Program-made: the position numbers and the translations under genes
The notes under the pieces: generated by a model
What the model saw: only the letters and a program-made list of their open reading frames with translations
What the model was told of the DNA's origin: nothing
Database searches by the model: none
Assembly: GCA_934047225.1 (NCBI GenBank)
Contig: OW203993.1
Coordinates: forward strand, 22,768,069-22,832,068
Direction of reading: 5' to 3'
Source of the DNA: Ypsolopha sequella
Lineage: Eukaryota; Arthropoda; Insecta; Lepidoptera; Ypsolophidae
DNA length: 64,000 nt
Part shown: positions 30,716-42,159 of the stretch, in pieces
Layout of the letters: each line of letters starts with the position of its first letter
Numbering within the stretch: position 1 is the stretch's first letter

Positions 30716-31707
30716 TAACACCTATTTATGTCACCTAACACAAGTGTATTGGTGGTATGGACCAAAACGCCCATTCTCTTTTGAAATGGGATTTTCCATA
30801 AGAGTGTTTATGAAAAATCCAATTATTTTGAAGCTACCATAATATAATTTAAAATACGTTAAATCTTAATATATTCGTCGGTGAAACGCGGTTGTACCGA
30901 GTGTGGACTGTAACTTGCATTTCACAGTTCACACTCGGAATACCTCTGATACCCCCTCGGGGATTCATGTCGTGACCATATATTATCATTATTACTGATC
31001 ACTTACAAAGTTTTAAGTATGAATTTGGCTATATCAATGAAATCACCTTATATACACCTAATACACGTTAAAACAATTTTTCTAAAATGTGTAAAACAAG
31101 GTAATAAAAATAGAAAAAAAAAACAACACACAAATTGTCTCAGAGCAAATTGGTTTCTCGATTGATTATAAAAAAAAGTTAGTCGAAGTTTTACGTTAAG
31201 AAAATACATCTGTTCCCATCCCTAGCAATAAATCATCACGTCATATAATCAGACTGTGTTTAATATTAAGTTCGCAATACCGCTCCGGTCAAGTTATCAA
31301 CCACCTAAAGCCGGTAGGTTTATAATGGTCATATGGTATCAAAACTAAAACGTCGTAAATGAAATCGTTTGTTTGAAAAATACACCGTTTTACACAGAGA
31401 TACGGTAGTTTTTTCATTTGATAAGTTTTCGATATAAGTCATTTGTTGTGCGTAGAAAGAACAACCACTTGGATTAAAGTTTTGATAGTATTTCAATTAC
31501 GACAAGGTGTGTGCCTGTGGGTGTGAGGCGACAAAGGTTCTGGTACGCATACAGCTCCAAGGCCTTTCTAACTATTTAAATGTTCTGAGGTTGCAAAGGA
31601 TTAGAATATTTTGCGATAGATTTTTTAAGTTGATTCTTCATTTTCAGTTTTACTTTTCATACAGTTTTAGTTTTACTTTTCATACACTTTAATTTTTGTT
31701 TACTTTT
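30716..31707. other. No gene; one small hairpin
   Basis: CCGAGTGTGGACTGT pairs with ACAGTTCACACTCGG around 30897-30940. The rest is A/T-rich without signal. Confidence 0.5.
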
Positions 31708-31880
31708 AATGTTCCATCCATCCATCAGCCTAGTTCGTCCACTGCTGGACATAAGCGTTGCCAGGACTTTGCCACTCCCGGCGGTCATCCTGGAAGAATT
31801 GCCCATACTCACACACGCTGGGCAGGCGGGTTGGTGAGCGCGGTGTCGGAACCCTCGCACCAGTGACGCCGCTGCCCGTC
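31708..31880 (-). mobile_element. RTE-like LINE 3' end (family 2), minus
   Basis: On the minus strand the text GTCCAGCAGTGGACGAAC, GGCTGATGGATGG and an upstream basic segment match the 3' end of the RTE-like fragments at 57178-57512 and 58962-59205. Remnant only. Confidence 0.6.
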
Positions 31881-31889
31881 ACCAGTCTG

Positions 31890-32275
31890 TTCCATGTAAG
31901 ACCCGGCTATTAGGGATGGATATACCGCCATCCATCGGTCCCAGGCATGGTGGGCCTCCTGGTTTTTTGCCTGTGAGCTGTCCTCCTACTCTCCCCCGAA
32001 CTACTTCGAGGGGGTCTCCAAGTAAGATGGTGGTACCTCCGCAGTCGAGCCCGACATCAGCTCTACCACCTTTCAATGTTAATTTAAAATTATTTAGAAT
32101 ATTAGTCTTTTGTTTTTTAACAAGTCGCTTCGAGCGCTATTAAGTGTCCCACAGGCATGCTGTGTTTGCCTATAATTGGGAATACACTCGTACATGTGTG
32201 TGTTCGTCTTTATATATTATCTTTTGTAAGTGTCATTTCTGTTGGCACACCAATAAAAATTAATAAATAAATAAA
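31890..32275 (+). mobile_element. LINE 3' UTR fragment with A-rich tail
   Basis: GC-richer text (CATCCATCGGTCCCAGGCAT; CTCCCCCGAACTACTTCGAG) leads to CTGTTGGCACACCAATAAAA and an AATAAATAAATAAA tail ending near 32275. It resembles the 3' ends of jockey-like LINEs that I know from lepidopterans. No ORF2 is present. Confidence 0.45.
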
Positions 32276-32546
32276 AAGACCGGTGTTGCCAATGCATTGT
32301 AGTTACAGTGCTTTCAGTGTATTCGTGCACTGTAATGAATTTTGTTAATTTTTATATTAACTGTAATTTTGGAATAGAGCTTTCGTACAAACGAAATTTT
32401 TGGAGATTTTGTATTGAGGACACTGTAATTTTCAAGCTTTTTGCATTTAGTAAGAATTTATATTTTACATTATTTGAATTATCTATGAAAATTTTATTTT
32501 TACCTATTCTAATAGTATAGAGATACTGTTGAAAGCAAAGTTTAAC

Positions 32547-32765
32547 AGCGGTTTCACGCCGGATTGTGAAAAACCCGCCATTTTCTAATTAATCGAAACA
32601 GAACACTTAAAATTCAAAATTTACTCAATAGTTATTCAACAAAACCTTATAACCTATGTGTTGTGTATGCTGCCATCGCAAAGTTTCCATTGGTTTCTGT
32701 AAATTAGAACTTCAAGTTGTTTCAATTCAAAGGCGGATTTTTCACAATCCGGCTGCGAAACCGCT
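32547..32765. mobile_element. 219-bp MITE
   Basis: Terminal inverted repeats AGCGGTTTCACGCCGGATTG and, complementary on the right, AGCGGTTTCGCAGCCGGATT; both continue as GTGAAAAA(C/T)CCGCC. No target duplication is clear. No ORF. Confidence 0.85.
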
Positions 32766-33228
32766 CTTGAGATTGTAACTTACTTTTAACTTAGTTGAGG
32801 AACTGTAACAGGCACTAGGTACATACATACACAAAGTAAGACCACAGTGAGCTCACAACTTTCAAACTGTCACTACAGAACTGTATAAAACTAGAATTTA
32901 ACTTTGAGTTTGCACTAGCTGGATCATGGAACAACTAACCCCAAAGAAGCGAAACGATACTTGGTTTGTTCGAAATAATTTCCGCCGACTTTTGTCGCTT
33001 TTACGCGCTCTCATTGGCTAAGCCACGTGGTGATAGAAATGGAGAATCCCCTGTAAGCGTGAGCGAGATGCATATAGTCAAGTCTATGCAAAAACACTGA
33101 TTAGTTGGCGGAATCGGTCTCTCGGGGCAAGGTTCTCGATGGGCTGGGCTGGATATTCCAAATGGCTATCCTGTGTAAAATGTTTGGCGATCTCCTTTTA
33201 TTCTTCAGATTTGAAACTAAATTCATAC

Positions 33229-33400
33229 ATAAAGAATACACTTTAGCCTGTCTCCCAGAGGGGAAGGCAGAGACCAGAGATTTACATCTGCTACGATCTT
33301 GGCACACCTTCTTCACTTATTCCCCATCCATCAATCTAGTCATAAAAGCTCTTCTGTTCCGGATACTTGACTTTGCCCTTCTTCAGTATGATGCCGATTT
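33229..33400 (-). mobile_element. RTE-like LINE 3' end (family 1), remnant
   Basis: The minus strand encodes a KVCQDRSRCKSLVSAFPSG ending, homologous to 3846-4035 and 60845-61058. The 5' part is missing. Confidence 0.6.
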
Positions 33401-33428
33401 GGTCGGTTGGTCTAGGGCGCCCTGTGGG

Positions 33429-33651
33429 CCTATGATGTATCTCTAGTTGCCTTCTGTACGGGGTGCCTATCATCAAAAACATAGATATACCATCGAATTC
33501 CGATTTCCCAAGGATATGTTCGCACTTGAAGTGACGACACAGTTCGTTAATAGTTCAATACCCACTAAAGGAAATTTTGAAATTTCAGTTTTTATCTATG
33601 TTTTTGATGATAGGCACCTAGTACAGTTGGCAACTCAAGATACAGAATAGG
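33429..33651. mobile_element. MITE family M1, copy 2 (223 bp)
   Basis: Same terminal inverted repeats as 28241-28462 and the same length, with the internal text (AGGATATGTTCGCACTTGAA) in the opposite orientation. Confidence 0.85.
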
Positions 33652-33833
33652 GGGGCTGGTCGAGCTTTACCTTCAACTTGAGCACTAGTTTCTTTCGTCG
33701 CTCTACTTTCATTTATTATCTCTATATACCCAAACCCAGCCCCGTAGCTAGGTTTCGTATTATGGGGAATGAAAGTTTCAGGAATGCTTGTAAAACATAA
33801 AACACGTAGCGTGTTAATTTTTTTCCTATAAAA

Positions 33834-34717
33834 ACCGGCCAAGTGCGAATCAGACTCGCGTACCTAGGGTTCCGTATTGTGGATGATAAATTTAATTTTG
33901 TCATTTTTTTTCGTGAATTTCTCAACCGCTTTATTTTTCCTGTAATCTTTACGTAAACACTATTACCATTATTTTTTTCATATTTTTTGGTCCACTAGTT
34001 TTGGAGATAAGGGGGGAACATACATATTTTTGGGGTTTCTTTAGGATTTCTCGAAAATTTATTTCATATTTTTCGGTCCACCAATCCACCATTTTTTATG
34101 GTTTTTCAAGGATTTTCCGAAATAGATGCAATTAAATAAAGCCAAACTATACAATTTTACAATCAGATTTCTAATACCTACAACTTGATACCAATATTTT
34201 TTTTTATAAAACATTGTTTTTATTTATTTTACTTCTTTTTTATATTTTTCATTTATGCTCAACTTTTTTTAAATTGCTAGAAATTTCCTGTAATTAGCCA
34301 GTTATTACATTTTTTTCATAGTTTTCGGTCAACCAATTTTGGAGATAAGGTGGGGGAGACATACATATTTTTGTGGTTTCTTAAAGATTTCTCGAAACCA
34401 GTGCCAGTAAATATAGTAAAAGTATGTATTTTTACAATCAGCTTTTTAATATTCACAATTTGATACCTATACTGTATTTTTAGGATAATACTTTTTATTT
34501 TTCTCTATTTTGTTTTGGACATATTTTGAACAGTTTAAAATTTTTCATATATTTTTTGACACCGTGAAATGAAGGCAAATTAATGCTATTTTTGTGCTAA
34601 ATTTCATGTCTTTATATTTAACGGTGCTAAAGAGGCTGTGACATTCGGACGGACGGACAACGGAGTCTCATCATAAAGGTTCCTTTTGTACCTTTTAGGT
34701 ACTACGGAACCCTAAAA
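33834..34717 (+). repeat. Long variant of the GAGTC-GACTCGC repeat
   Basis: Begins CCGGCCAAGTGCGAATCAGA and GGGTTCCGTATT and ends TACGGAACCCTAAAAATG. The interior holds two diverged units of about 350 bp (TTTTGGAGATAAGG at about 34005 and 34330; ACAATCAG with an AACTTGATACC or AATTTGATACC box). GAGGCTGTGACATTCGGACG matches 1-30 and 1169-1200. Confidence 0.75.
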
Positions 34718-35038
34718 ATGAGAGGGGGTTCAGGACACCCATACCCTTCGCCCTGTTTACGGGCCAGCCTAAAACAAGTAACTGAAACGCTCAAGAAATA
34801 GCTTCCAGTTAACAATAATGTTTAAAAATAATATACTACAACAGTTTTTTGAAATGATATTATAGATTTCAAAATAATTGGATTTTCCACAGTCCTGATG
34901 TTAGCTGTAAAATTCTCAAAAAATCCTGAATATGGAAAATACAATTATTTTGAAGATAACATGACCAAAATAATATCGCATGGTAGCACATTTTTTGTAC
35001 GATGACGTTAGGCATATGTGTATTGCATATATTTATTC

Positions 35039-35076
35039 CGTCGCATGTGGCCACACTGGTGTGGCCACATGCGACG
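35039..35076. other. Perfect 18-bp inverted repeat at a LINE 5' junction
   Basis: CGTCGCATGTGGCCACAC, then TG, then its exact complement GTGTGGCCACATGCGACG. The right half is LINE coding sequence; the left half is its inverted copy at the truncation point. Confidence 0.95.
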
Positions 35077-35485
35077 TATGCCAGAAGATAGAATGGCGAA
35101 ACGCATTTTATATTGCGAGCTTTGCAGTGGAAAACGCAAACAAGGCGGGCAGTTCCTTAGGTTTAAGGACGTGCAGAAACGCCACATGAAAAGTTGCAAT
35201 ATAGAACATTTGACATGGGAGGACCAGGCTGAGGATCGAGCTGTGTGGCGGGATACAGTCAACACTAACATCTTCGAGTTCGAGGCTAAACGAAGAGCTG
35301 CTCTTGACGCCAGACGTGATGAACTCCGATGTAGACCACCAGCTGCCATACATTACAACTACTGCAATGGAAAACTTACATGTAGCCTGTGCAACCGCAC
35401 TTTCACGAACAAGATAGGCTACATAAGTCACATGAGGGCACATGACCGACGCTCTCCACAGCCACAACAGTCGCCGTGACCGAAC
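35057..35485 (+). mobile_element. LINE ORF2 3' end with C-terminal zinc finger
   Basis: The open frame reads [19 protein letters not shown], then [47 protein letters not shown], and ends [21 protein letters not shown] before the stop at 35477-35479. The W-GH-RRM...RKR...GKR-GG--RFKD...W...DR--WR pattern is the thumb/tail of many arthropod non-LTR reverse transcriptases. The last segment is a C2H2 finger (C-x2-C-x12-H-x3-H). It is a 5'-truncated copy; only about 140 residues remain. I cannot assign the clade firmly. The A/T-rich tail with TCATCATCATA follows. Confidence 0.75.
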
Positions 35486-35777
35486 TCGGTCGGATGAATC
35501 ATCATCATATTTATTCCTTATTCCTATATTTTCATTTTATTCAAGTGTATTTTTTTATAAAATTTATATAAACCCAAACTTTATTATTTCCCTGTGTATT
35601 TCTCATGTATAGACATAGATTATTTAATTATATTACATTAAAACCGACCTGTAATAAGTGTATCTGATATACCCACATTACATAAATAAATATATTCCAT
35701 TTCATTTCAAATTCGAAGAAAGAGATTCTCAATTTGTCACGTTTTTTGTATGAATATTTGTATGATACAAACATACA

Positions 35778-35885
35778 GTACCCGGCAGAAAATAATGCAC
35801 TTCGGCTTTGTAGAGCGCCCGTCTCTATCACCGGACTGCGACAGAGATGACACTACGACACGATATTTACTGCCGCAACCTGTAC
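35778..35885. mobile_element. MITE family M2, copy 1
   Basis: Ends GTACCCGGCAGAAAATAATG and ATATTTACTGCCGCAACCTGTAC are imperfect inverted repeats. A second copy in the opposite orientation is at 39712-39810 and shares CGCTCTACAAAGCCGAAG. Confidence 0.7.
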
Positions 35886-36050
35886 AATGTCATGACATTA
35901 TGTCATCCAGAATGTCAGAGTTGTTTCCATTGCGTTGATACATAAATATTGACTAGTTTTTTGTAATTTCTCTTGATGCTAATGTTTTCTGATAATGCTG
36001 ATGTGTTCACCTGTCATTGATGGCAACACCAGAACAAGGCCCAATGTATA

Positions 36051-36238
36051 CAAGGTGACTTTTTGATAATCGTCCAAATTCATACTGGAGGCTTGATAAG
36101 TGATCAGTATCATGGATCAATAACAATTTTTGTGAAATTTCATTTTACGTATTTTACAAAAAAAATTATTGATCCATGATACTGATCACTTATCAAGCCG
36201 CCAGTATGAATTTGGACGATGATCAACAAGTCACCTTG
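36051..36238. mobile_element. 188-bp MITE family M3, copy 1, TA flanks
   Basis: Near-perfect inverted arms: CAAGGTGACTTTTTGATAAT, CGTCCAAATTCATACTGGAG, TGATCAGTATCATGGATCAA and their complements. TA lies on both sides. A diverged copy is at 38878-39049, and partial relatives are at 39063-39180 and 61375-61500. The TA flanks would fit a Tc1/mariner-type source. Confidence 0.88.
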
Positions 36239-36332
36239 TATACATATGTAGTTTGTGTTGACATTGTTGGTGTACCTTTTTTATAAATAAATAAATTTCA
36301 GTTGGTTTTTAACTTGTTTTCATTTCAATTAC

Positions 36333-36529
36333 CTGTCGATTTAGTTAGATCATGTACCAAAAGTTCCGGAGATATCGTCGAGAAAGCTACGTAAAGTTTC
36401 AATTCACGTAACATAGTTGGAACGTGCCTTGCTGGGTCGGTATAACCGTTTACATGTTCAATCATCGAAATCGTGTTCAATATATGTATAGTGGACATGT
36501 CCAATTTCACTTCAATCCACTCGGGCGTG
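36333..36529 (-). CDS. Candidate internal exon, unidentified protein
   Basis: A 197-nt minus-strand stretch between an acceptor (TTTCGATGACAG) and a donor (GACAG|GTAATTG). It encodes 65 uninterrupted codons including TPEWIEVKLDMSTIHILNT, YTDPARHVPTMLRELKLYV and SPELLVHDLTKST. The composition is clearly protein-like, unlike its A/T-rich surroundings. It starts by completing a codon with one base, which fits the two-base overhang left by the donor at the end of the coiled-coil exon (54059). That makes it a candidate next exon of that gene across a 17.5-kb intron. I do not recognise the family. It could also belong to a different gene or to a transposon. Confidence 0.5.
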
Positions 36530-37427
36530 CTGTCATCGAAATGGAACAGTTTGTAGAGCGAGTAAAATCACTCGGTCTACGATTTGGTTGCGTTACAAAA
36601 CTATTGAGTGGCGGGTTCCATCAAAGAAGGTATGAAATTATGATTTAACTGGATTCATTTTGATCTTTCTGTCCAAAATAGACAGATCTGATATTAATAT
36701 GAGATCTACAAAGACGTCAAATTTTTAAAATGTATGTGAAAGTGTCAAATGATGCATATTCCGAAGCACGTAGTAGTAGTTTTCCCAGTAGCACGAAAAC
36801 TGTACATGAGCCTAGACCGTGAACAACGTCAGACTTTCGAGGATTCGTTTGAAGAAGTTCAATGTTAAAAAATCAATAGATTTTTTATCTAGGGATTCTA
36901 CTTATACAAAAATATATATAAATATAATAATGTATTAAGATTGATACTTTTGTCAAAAAAAAATGTTTTCCACCCTCTTTTTTTTTTGTTTTTAAACGTT
37001 CTTTTCAAGAACGCGGTTACTAGACCAACTTGTTTTTTTTTTTCATATAATATGTAATGGAAATATGTAATGTAATATGTAATGGAAATAATTATTATTT
37101 TCCCTTCAAAATATTTCAGTATTTGCTAAAAACACACCAATTTATGAGTGGTTATCCGAAAAGGGACCTGAAGGACCTGAAAGAATTTAGCAAATCAGAG
37201 CTTTCAGGAATACGTTTTAAAATTCGTTTTTCTCTGGAAATCTTTTTGTATGACCACTCACATTTGATGTTTCGCTGCGTGATCATTAGTATTACGCGTC
37301 CAAGAAAGAGGCCAATGAGCTAACATATAATCGCCTCTATTAAAAGCAAATAAGGTCTTTGCCATTATTCGACTTATCTTGCTGGACGGGTAATAAAAAA
37401 GTTGCTAGGGTAGGCCATCCTCTTAAG
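36530..37427. other. No gene recognised
   Basis: Intronic by the model above. An 88-codon plus ORF (37057-37323) has no family. Confidence 0.4.
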
Positions 37428-37790
37428 GTTAAACATCGGTCGTTCGGTACAAAGTGCAAAACTTGACTTGAAAAAGATATTGGTCTGTGACAATTCACGC
37501 CAATAGTTCAGTATAAGTTAAGGTTTATACATCAACAGTTTGAAATAAAATGCACAATTAGTCGCGATTTTGTCCAAACAAGCATAAAATGCTGTTTTAA
37601 GTTTGCTTCGACAAAATCATGGCTAATTGTGCATTAAATTTCAAGTTGTTGATTCATAAACCTAACTTATTCTGAACTATAGGCGTGAATTGCCATAGAC
37701 CAATATTTTTGTCACTTTTAACTTGTTAACAAGATAAACATAATTAAAGTTGTGCACTTTGTACCGAGCGACTGATGTCGCGGCAGTCGA
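37428..37790. mobile_element. Palindromic MITE family M4, full copy
   Basis: Arms run from TTAAGGTTAAACATCGGTCG and GGTACAAAGTGCA through TTCAGTATAAGTTAAGGTTT and ATGCACAATTAGTCGCGATT to the mirrored complement ending GTGCACTTTGTACCGAGCGA. A half copy is at 57009-57178. Confidence 0.8.
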
Positions 37791-38734
37791 AAATAATGCC
37801 TTCACTTTTAAATGAAAAAATATTTTTATTTAGGTATTTCACATAAACAGTTTACATTTTGAAGCAGTATCCAGTGGCTTCCAGACTAGACCATAGAGAG
37901 TCTGTACCATGGGTGCCGGTAAACAGAATACAATATTAATTATATACAATTTTCGTACAGGTGACTAAAACTAAGATATAATTAAAATAAAAGATCATTT
38001 AAAAGGTTGACTAATTAAAACCTAATTATAAGACTAAAATTAAAACTCAAGCTAAAGCTAGTTCATTTCTTTAATACAAAAGCAAACCTAATAAAAGCGT
38101 CAACTTCTCGGTACATTTAACTATTGTTTAAATATTACTATTTTTTTTTTTTAATAATTAGGTATCATTTTATTTTACGTCTCTTCTTTTATTAATTACT
38201 TATTCTCTTAGAACAAAAATCGCCCAAGTTTCAGTTAATCTGAAACGGTGTTTTTTAAGAACATTTAATAAACTTGTAGAAAGTAATAACAGTTTTATTT
38301 GGGTCGTTTGTTTGATTGGTCGTTAAATATTTCTGTGAATCGAATTCCGATAAAGAAATGTAAATACCTAGTAAGTATCTAATTTTTATAAAAATACACT
38401 TTATTTAATTTTGCCTCGATAGAATAACAAGAAACTATGATTAAAAGAGCGAGCGAAGTTCTTCGAGTCTACTTGAACAATCAGGCGTTCGTATGTGTGT
38501 ATGTATGTTTGTCCGACGATAACTCGAGTATCGTTGATTGGAACTTCATGAAATTTAGTAGACGAGTAAATGAGACAAAAACAATTTTTTAAGTTCGAAC
38601 ATGAGCCAAATCGGTCAAGGGGTTGCCGATATATAGGGTTTGTAGTCTGCGAGTTCACAGTTCGGGGCGAATTAGTGGTAGAAACAGTTTCAATACTTTT
38701 ATTACTTATCAATTTACGGTATAGAAAAGCAGAA
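37791..38734. other. No gene recognised
   Basis: A/T-rich. A GGAACTTCATGAAATTTAGTAGACGAG block near 38540 looks repeat-like but has no second copy in this window. Confidence 0.4.
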
Positions 38735-38830
38735 GGATTTTGGATGTGGGGAGCTCTGAACCCGGGACCTCCCGCTTACCGAACGATTGGCCTACTCACA
38801 ACACAACTCGTACCAATGTGCAATTGTGCA
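38735..38830 (-). repeat. Possible tRNA-derived SINE remnant
   Basis: On the minus strand GTCCCGGGTTCAGAGCTCCCC resembles an internal pol III B box (GGTTCRANNCC) region. An A box is not convincing, so this is tentative. Confidence 0.3.
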
Positions 38831-38877
38831 TGTGCCTTTCCGTACCGCAAATGTTAATATACAACGTGAATTTGTGA

Positions 38878-39049
38878 ACATCGTCCAAATTCATACTTGA
38901 GCCTTGGTAAGTGATCAGCATCATGAACAAAACACGATTTTTCTAAAATTCATAAAATGAAATTTCACAAAAATTGTTATCGATTCATTATACTGATCAC
39001 TTACCAAGCCTCCGGTATGAATTTGGACGATTATCAAAAAGTCACCTTG
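38878..39049. mobile_element. MITE family M3, copy 2
   Basis: CGTCCAAATTCATACTTGAG and TACTGATCACTTACCAAGCC, ending GTCACCTTG, match 36051-36238; the left end is degraded. A fragment with GCCCGAATTCATACTGGAGA follows at 39063-39180 and also matches 61390-61500. Confidence 0.8.
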
Positions 39050-39711
39050 TATAAGGAAATTTAATCATACGCCCGAATTCATACTGGAGACTCGGTTAGT
39101 GATCAGGAAAAATGGCTAAAGATCCATCAGAAGAAATCCCAAAAAAAATGTTTTTTCCGTACTACCTATACTAGTATTTTTTTGCATAACAAAATGTATA
39201 TAATAAATGCGTTTTATGGAAATTTGCGCCCTTAATACTTAATAATTAGTTATCCACAAGAAAATTATGTCATCTTATGCATTACGTCAAAATTATAAAC
39301 AAGCTTTTTGTCGAAAACCTGACAAACAGTCACATAAATTGAAAGAAAACACGCAGAAAATAGCGAAAAATGCCGAGTTCACGTAACGTTTTTCGATTGA
39401 AATGTGGGCTTCAAATAACAGTCATTTTGCGAGCGAAGCCTCAGATCGTTCCTTTTATTGAATGTCGGAGACATAGAAGTTGGCACGTTAGACAAATAGC
39501 TTGCGAACAGCGCTATACCAAATTAGCATGCTTGACGAAACGAATCTTTTAAGAGATCAGTTTGCAAACGGATCAATTTCATTCCTACTTAAAAACTTAC
39601 GCGGTTTTTGAATAAAAATATTACGAGAATCTTAAAAGCTATGTCCAGAAAATTTTCGATAACGGACGTCTAAGATTTGAGACGATTGAGCATATTTCTA
39701 AGTACAAGAAA

Positions 39712-39810
39712 AATATCGTATCGTAGTGTCATCAAGCACTAACAATCCGGTTACAGAGACGACGCTCTACAAAGCCGAAGATGTGCATTATTTTCTGCCG
39801 CAACCTGTAC
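39712..39810. mobile_element. MITE family M2, copy 2 (inverted)
   Basis: TCGTAGTGTCATCAAG, CGCTCTACAAAGCCGAAG and GTGCATTATTTTCTGCCGCA are the reverse complement of 35778-35885 with substitutions. Confidence 0.7.
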
Positions 39811-40861
39811 CTATTGGTTTTGTTCGGATTTTCTAGAACATTATCGACTAGTGTTCACGTCACTCTCTGCTTTTGCTATTTTCACAGATCAAATATGAAA
39901 TGAAATCTCTAAAAATTACAGATTAACAATAAAGATATTTCAAGTACATACTGTATGGCATAATGAAAAACGTTGTCAAGCCGAGAATAGAGTTTTAATT
40001 GGGATTCAGGTCCATTCTTCTAATACTGATAAAAATAATCAATTTCCACTGAAAAAGCAGATTTTATAGCTATGGCAGATATAGACGAGCTAATTTTGTT
40101 GCCTTTAAGGTAAGGTGTACACAATAAAACAGTATGATATTTGTGTTTTAAAGAAAGCTTATATGTTAAATAGCAGCTTTGAACAAGTAAACGAAAAAAT
40201 TACGTCGTTGCTTCGAATACAACATATTTTATGAATAACTGACAGAGATGTAAACAATTTGAAATATTCCCTTTTGATTTCCGAGTCCCATTATAACCCA
40301 AGTGTCGCGTCGTATGCGAGTCGCTATCCGACCCATTGGTAAGTGTAACATATCATGAGATTATTTTGATTGGCAACTCTGCTTTCCGCTTGTCATAACC
40401 GTTATGTTGGCTCTTTTGAAAGAATAGATGGCGCGAGAGACACGATGCGGTGCGAGCAATGGCGGACTGCTGCCCTCCGGTGGGAGGTGAGGCACAGGCC
40501 AGCACAAGGTTACCTACAACTCTGGTGAGTGTTCGTTCATACTAATATAAGTTAGACCGTTGCTTTGCTATCCATGAGATATGGAAGGATGAGAAGACCA
40601 AGCGAATAGTGAGTCTCTCATATAATTACGAAACGACGTATCACATACGTCAGGTATTTGGCGGTAGAGCATTCAGATGACAACTAGTGGTTAACCCGTG
40701 AGCGTAGAACCTCTAGGCTTATCGGGATGCTCACCCAGGAGCGCGACACGAACTGAGCGCGCCAACGGTCGACTAAGATGATGGAGCAACCGTGGCGGGA
40801 CTATGGGGAAGGTGGAGGTCCTCGTGGAGGGAAAACTCCTCCACGTCCGGGATGGGACGGG
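39811..40861. other. No supported gene; two weak exon-like signals
   Basis: 40072-40109 is ATG plus 12 codons (MADIDELILLPLR) ending in a consensus donor AAG|GTAAGG, and 40440-40530 is a GC-richer block ending CTCTG|GTGAGTG. Neither has a partner exon or a family, so no gene is called. The GC content rises from about 40400 to 41130. Confidence 0.35.
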
Positions 40862-41121
40862 CAGCCATAGTGAGATGATAGCCTAGCTGCTGTGCACGAT
40901 AGGGGGAGGTGGCGCGATGCTGAGACCCTCAGACAACCCCTGCACAGTGTAGGGTTATGACAGTCCGCTAGCTAGCCAGCCTATAAACGTCTCTAGGCAG
41001 CCATAGTGAGATGATAGCCCAGCTGCTGTGCACGATAGGGGGAGGTAGCGCGATGCTGAGACCCTCAGGCAACCCCTGTACAGTGTAGGGCTATGACAGT
41101 CCACTAGCCAGCCTACAAATC
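40862..41121. repeat. Tandem duplication, ~136-bp period
   Basis: GCAGCCATAGTGAGATGATA to CAGTCCGCTAGCTAGCCAGC recurs after about 136 bp with a few substitutions (for example CCTAGCTG versus CCCAGCTG). It is GC-rich and non-coding. The motif ACGGTCGACT flanks the block at 40768 and 41206. Confidence 0.9.
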
Positions 41122-41468
41122 GGAGCAATAGTCGACCGTTAGGGTACATGTCGTACAAACTTATGCTATGTACAAAATAAAGACGAAATAGACATTTAGT
41201 CACGAACGGTCGACTCATTATTTCTATCTTATTATATTTATACTTTGTTGCCCGTGTTCATTCTGTAGTAGAACTCAAGGCGTTACGATCATACTACAGA
41301 AAGGCGCGACACCAAGATCCCACCGTAAAATTCTGCACCTATCTCCTATCTGTTTTTTAATCGAAATGTGATTTAAATCACAACAACAGCCCCAAAAATT
41401 CTCCAATAGGTACCAAGCTTTATGCAAAGCTGACCATTTTTCACAAATGTCAAATTAATTTGTTTAAT

Positions 41469-41718
41469 ATCTTGAATTAAAACACTTGTACTTGTAGTTT
41501 CACTTTATTTATATTAACTCCCAACCGGTTTCGGATTTTACTCCATTTTCAAGGGAAGATCTTAATTAAAATATTTTACATGACTCCAGGCACTAGCTCT
41601 GAGCAACGTAAACAATTTGTTTACGTTGCTCAGAGTTAAAATGGAGTAAAATCCGAAACCGGTTGGGAGTTAATATAAATAAAGTGAAACTACAAGTACA
41701 AGTGTTTTAATTCAAGAT
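41469..41718. mobile_element. Hairpin within hairpin, 81-bp perfect outer arms
   Basis: The outer arms 41469-41549 and 41638-41718 are reverse complements over 81 bp. The spacer contains a second perfect hairpin at 41597-41635 (CTCTGAGCAACGTAAACAA, one-base loop, complement). No ORF. Confidence 0.92.
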
Positions 41719-42079
41719 GTGTTTCAAGTTTCACCAAGTGCCGACAATCGCAAGTATAAATTTTATTTTGTTTAACACATTTACCGTGATCAGCGACCCA
41801 AAATATTCCCGGAAACCGAGTAACATAAAAATCAGACCACTTTTCACAAATGCAAATTGTTGGCTTCATCAAATATAAAACATAATCATGACACTGTAAC
41901 ATGTGAATATGAATCAGGACACTTTTCAAAAAATGTCTATTTTTGACAGCTTTCAAATGTCAAGAAAAACATAGTTGACACCCCAAAAACTCCCGGAAAT
42001 TAAGTTCATTCAAATCGGTTCAGAAATGACGGAGTTATGGAGTAACATAACAAAAAAAACAACATTTCGAATTGAGAAC

Positions 42080-42159
42080 CTCATACTCATACTCATACTC
42101 ATACTCATACTCATTTATTGGTAAAATACAAAAACATTTACAAGTCATTTCAAACAATA
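42080..42159 (-). mobile_element. 3' end of the L2/CR1-like LINE interrupted by the DIRS element
   Basis: 5.7 tandem CTCATA units at 42080-42113 (GTATGA-type on the minus strand) follow a 3' UTR (ACCAATAAATGAG on the minus strand). Such a short terminal repeat is typical of L2/CR1 LINEs. The rest of the 3' UTR and the coding end continue beyond the DIRS insertion at 50913-51444. Confidence 0.75.

Noticed and set aside
35008..35467. Minus ORFs over the zinc-finger LINE end
   Set aside because: Antisense shadows of the plus-strand LINE frame, which has the recognisable thumb and C2H2 motifs.
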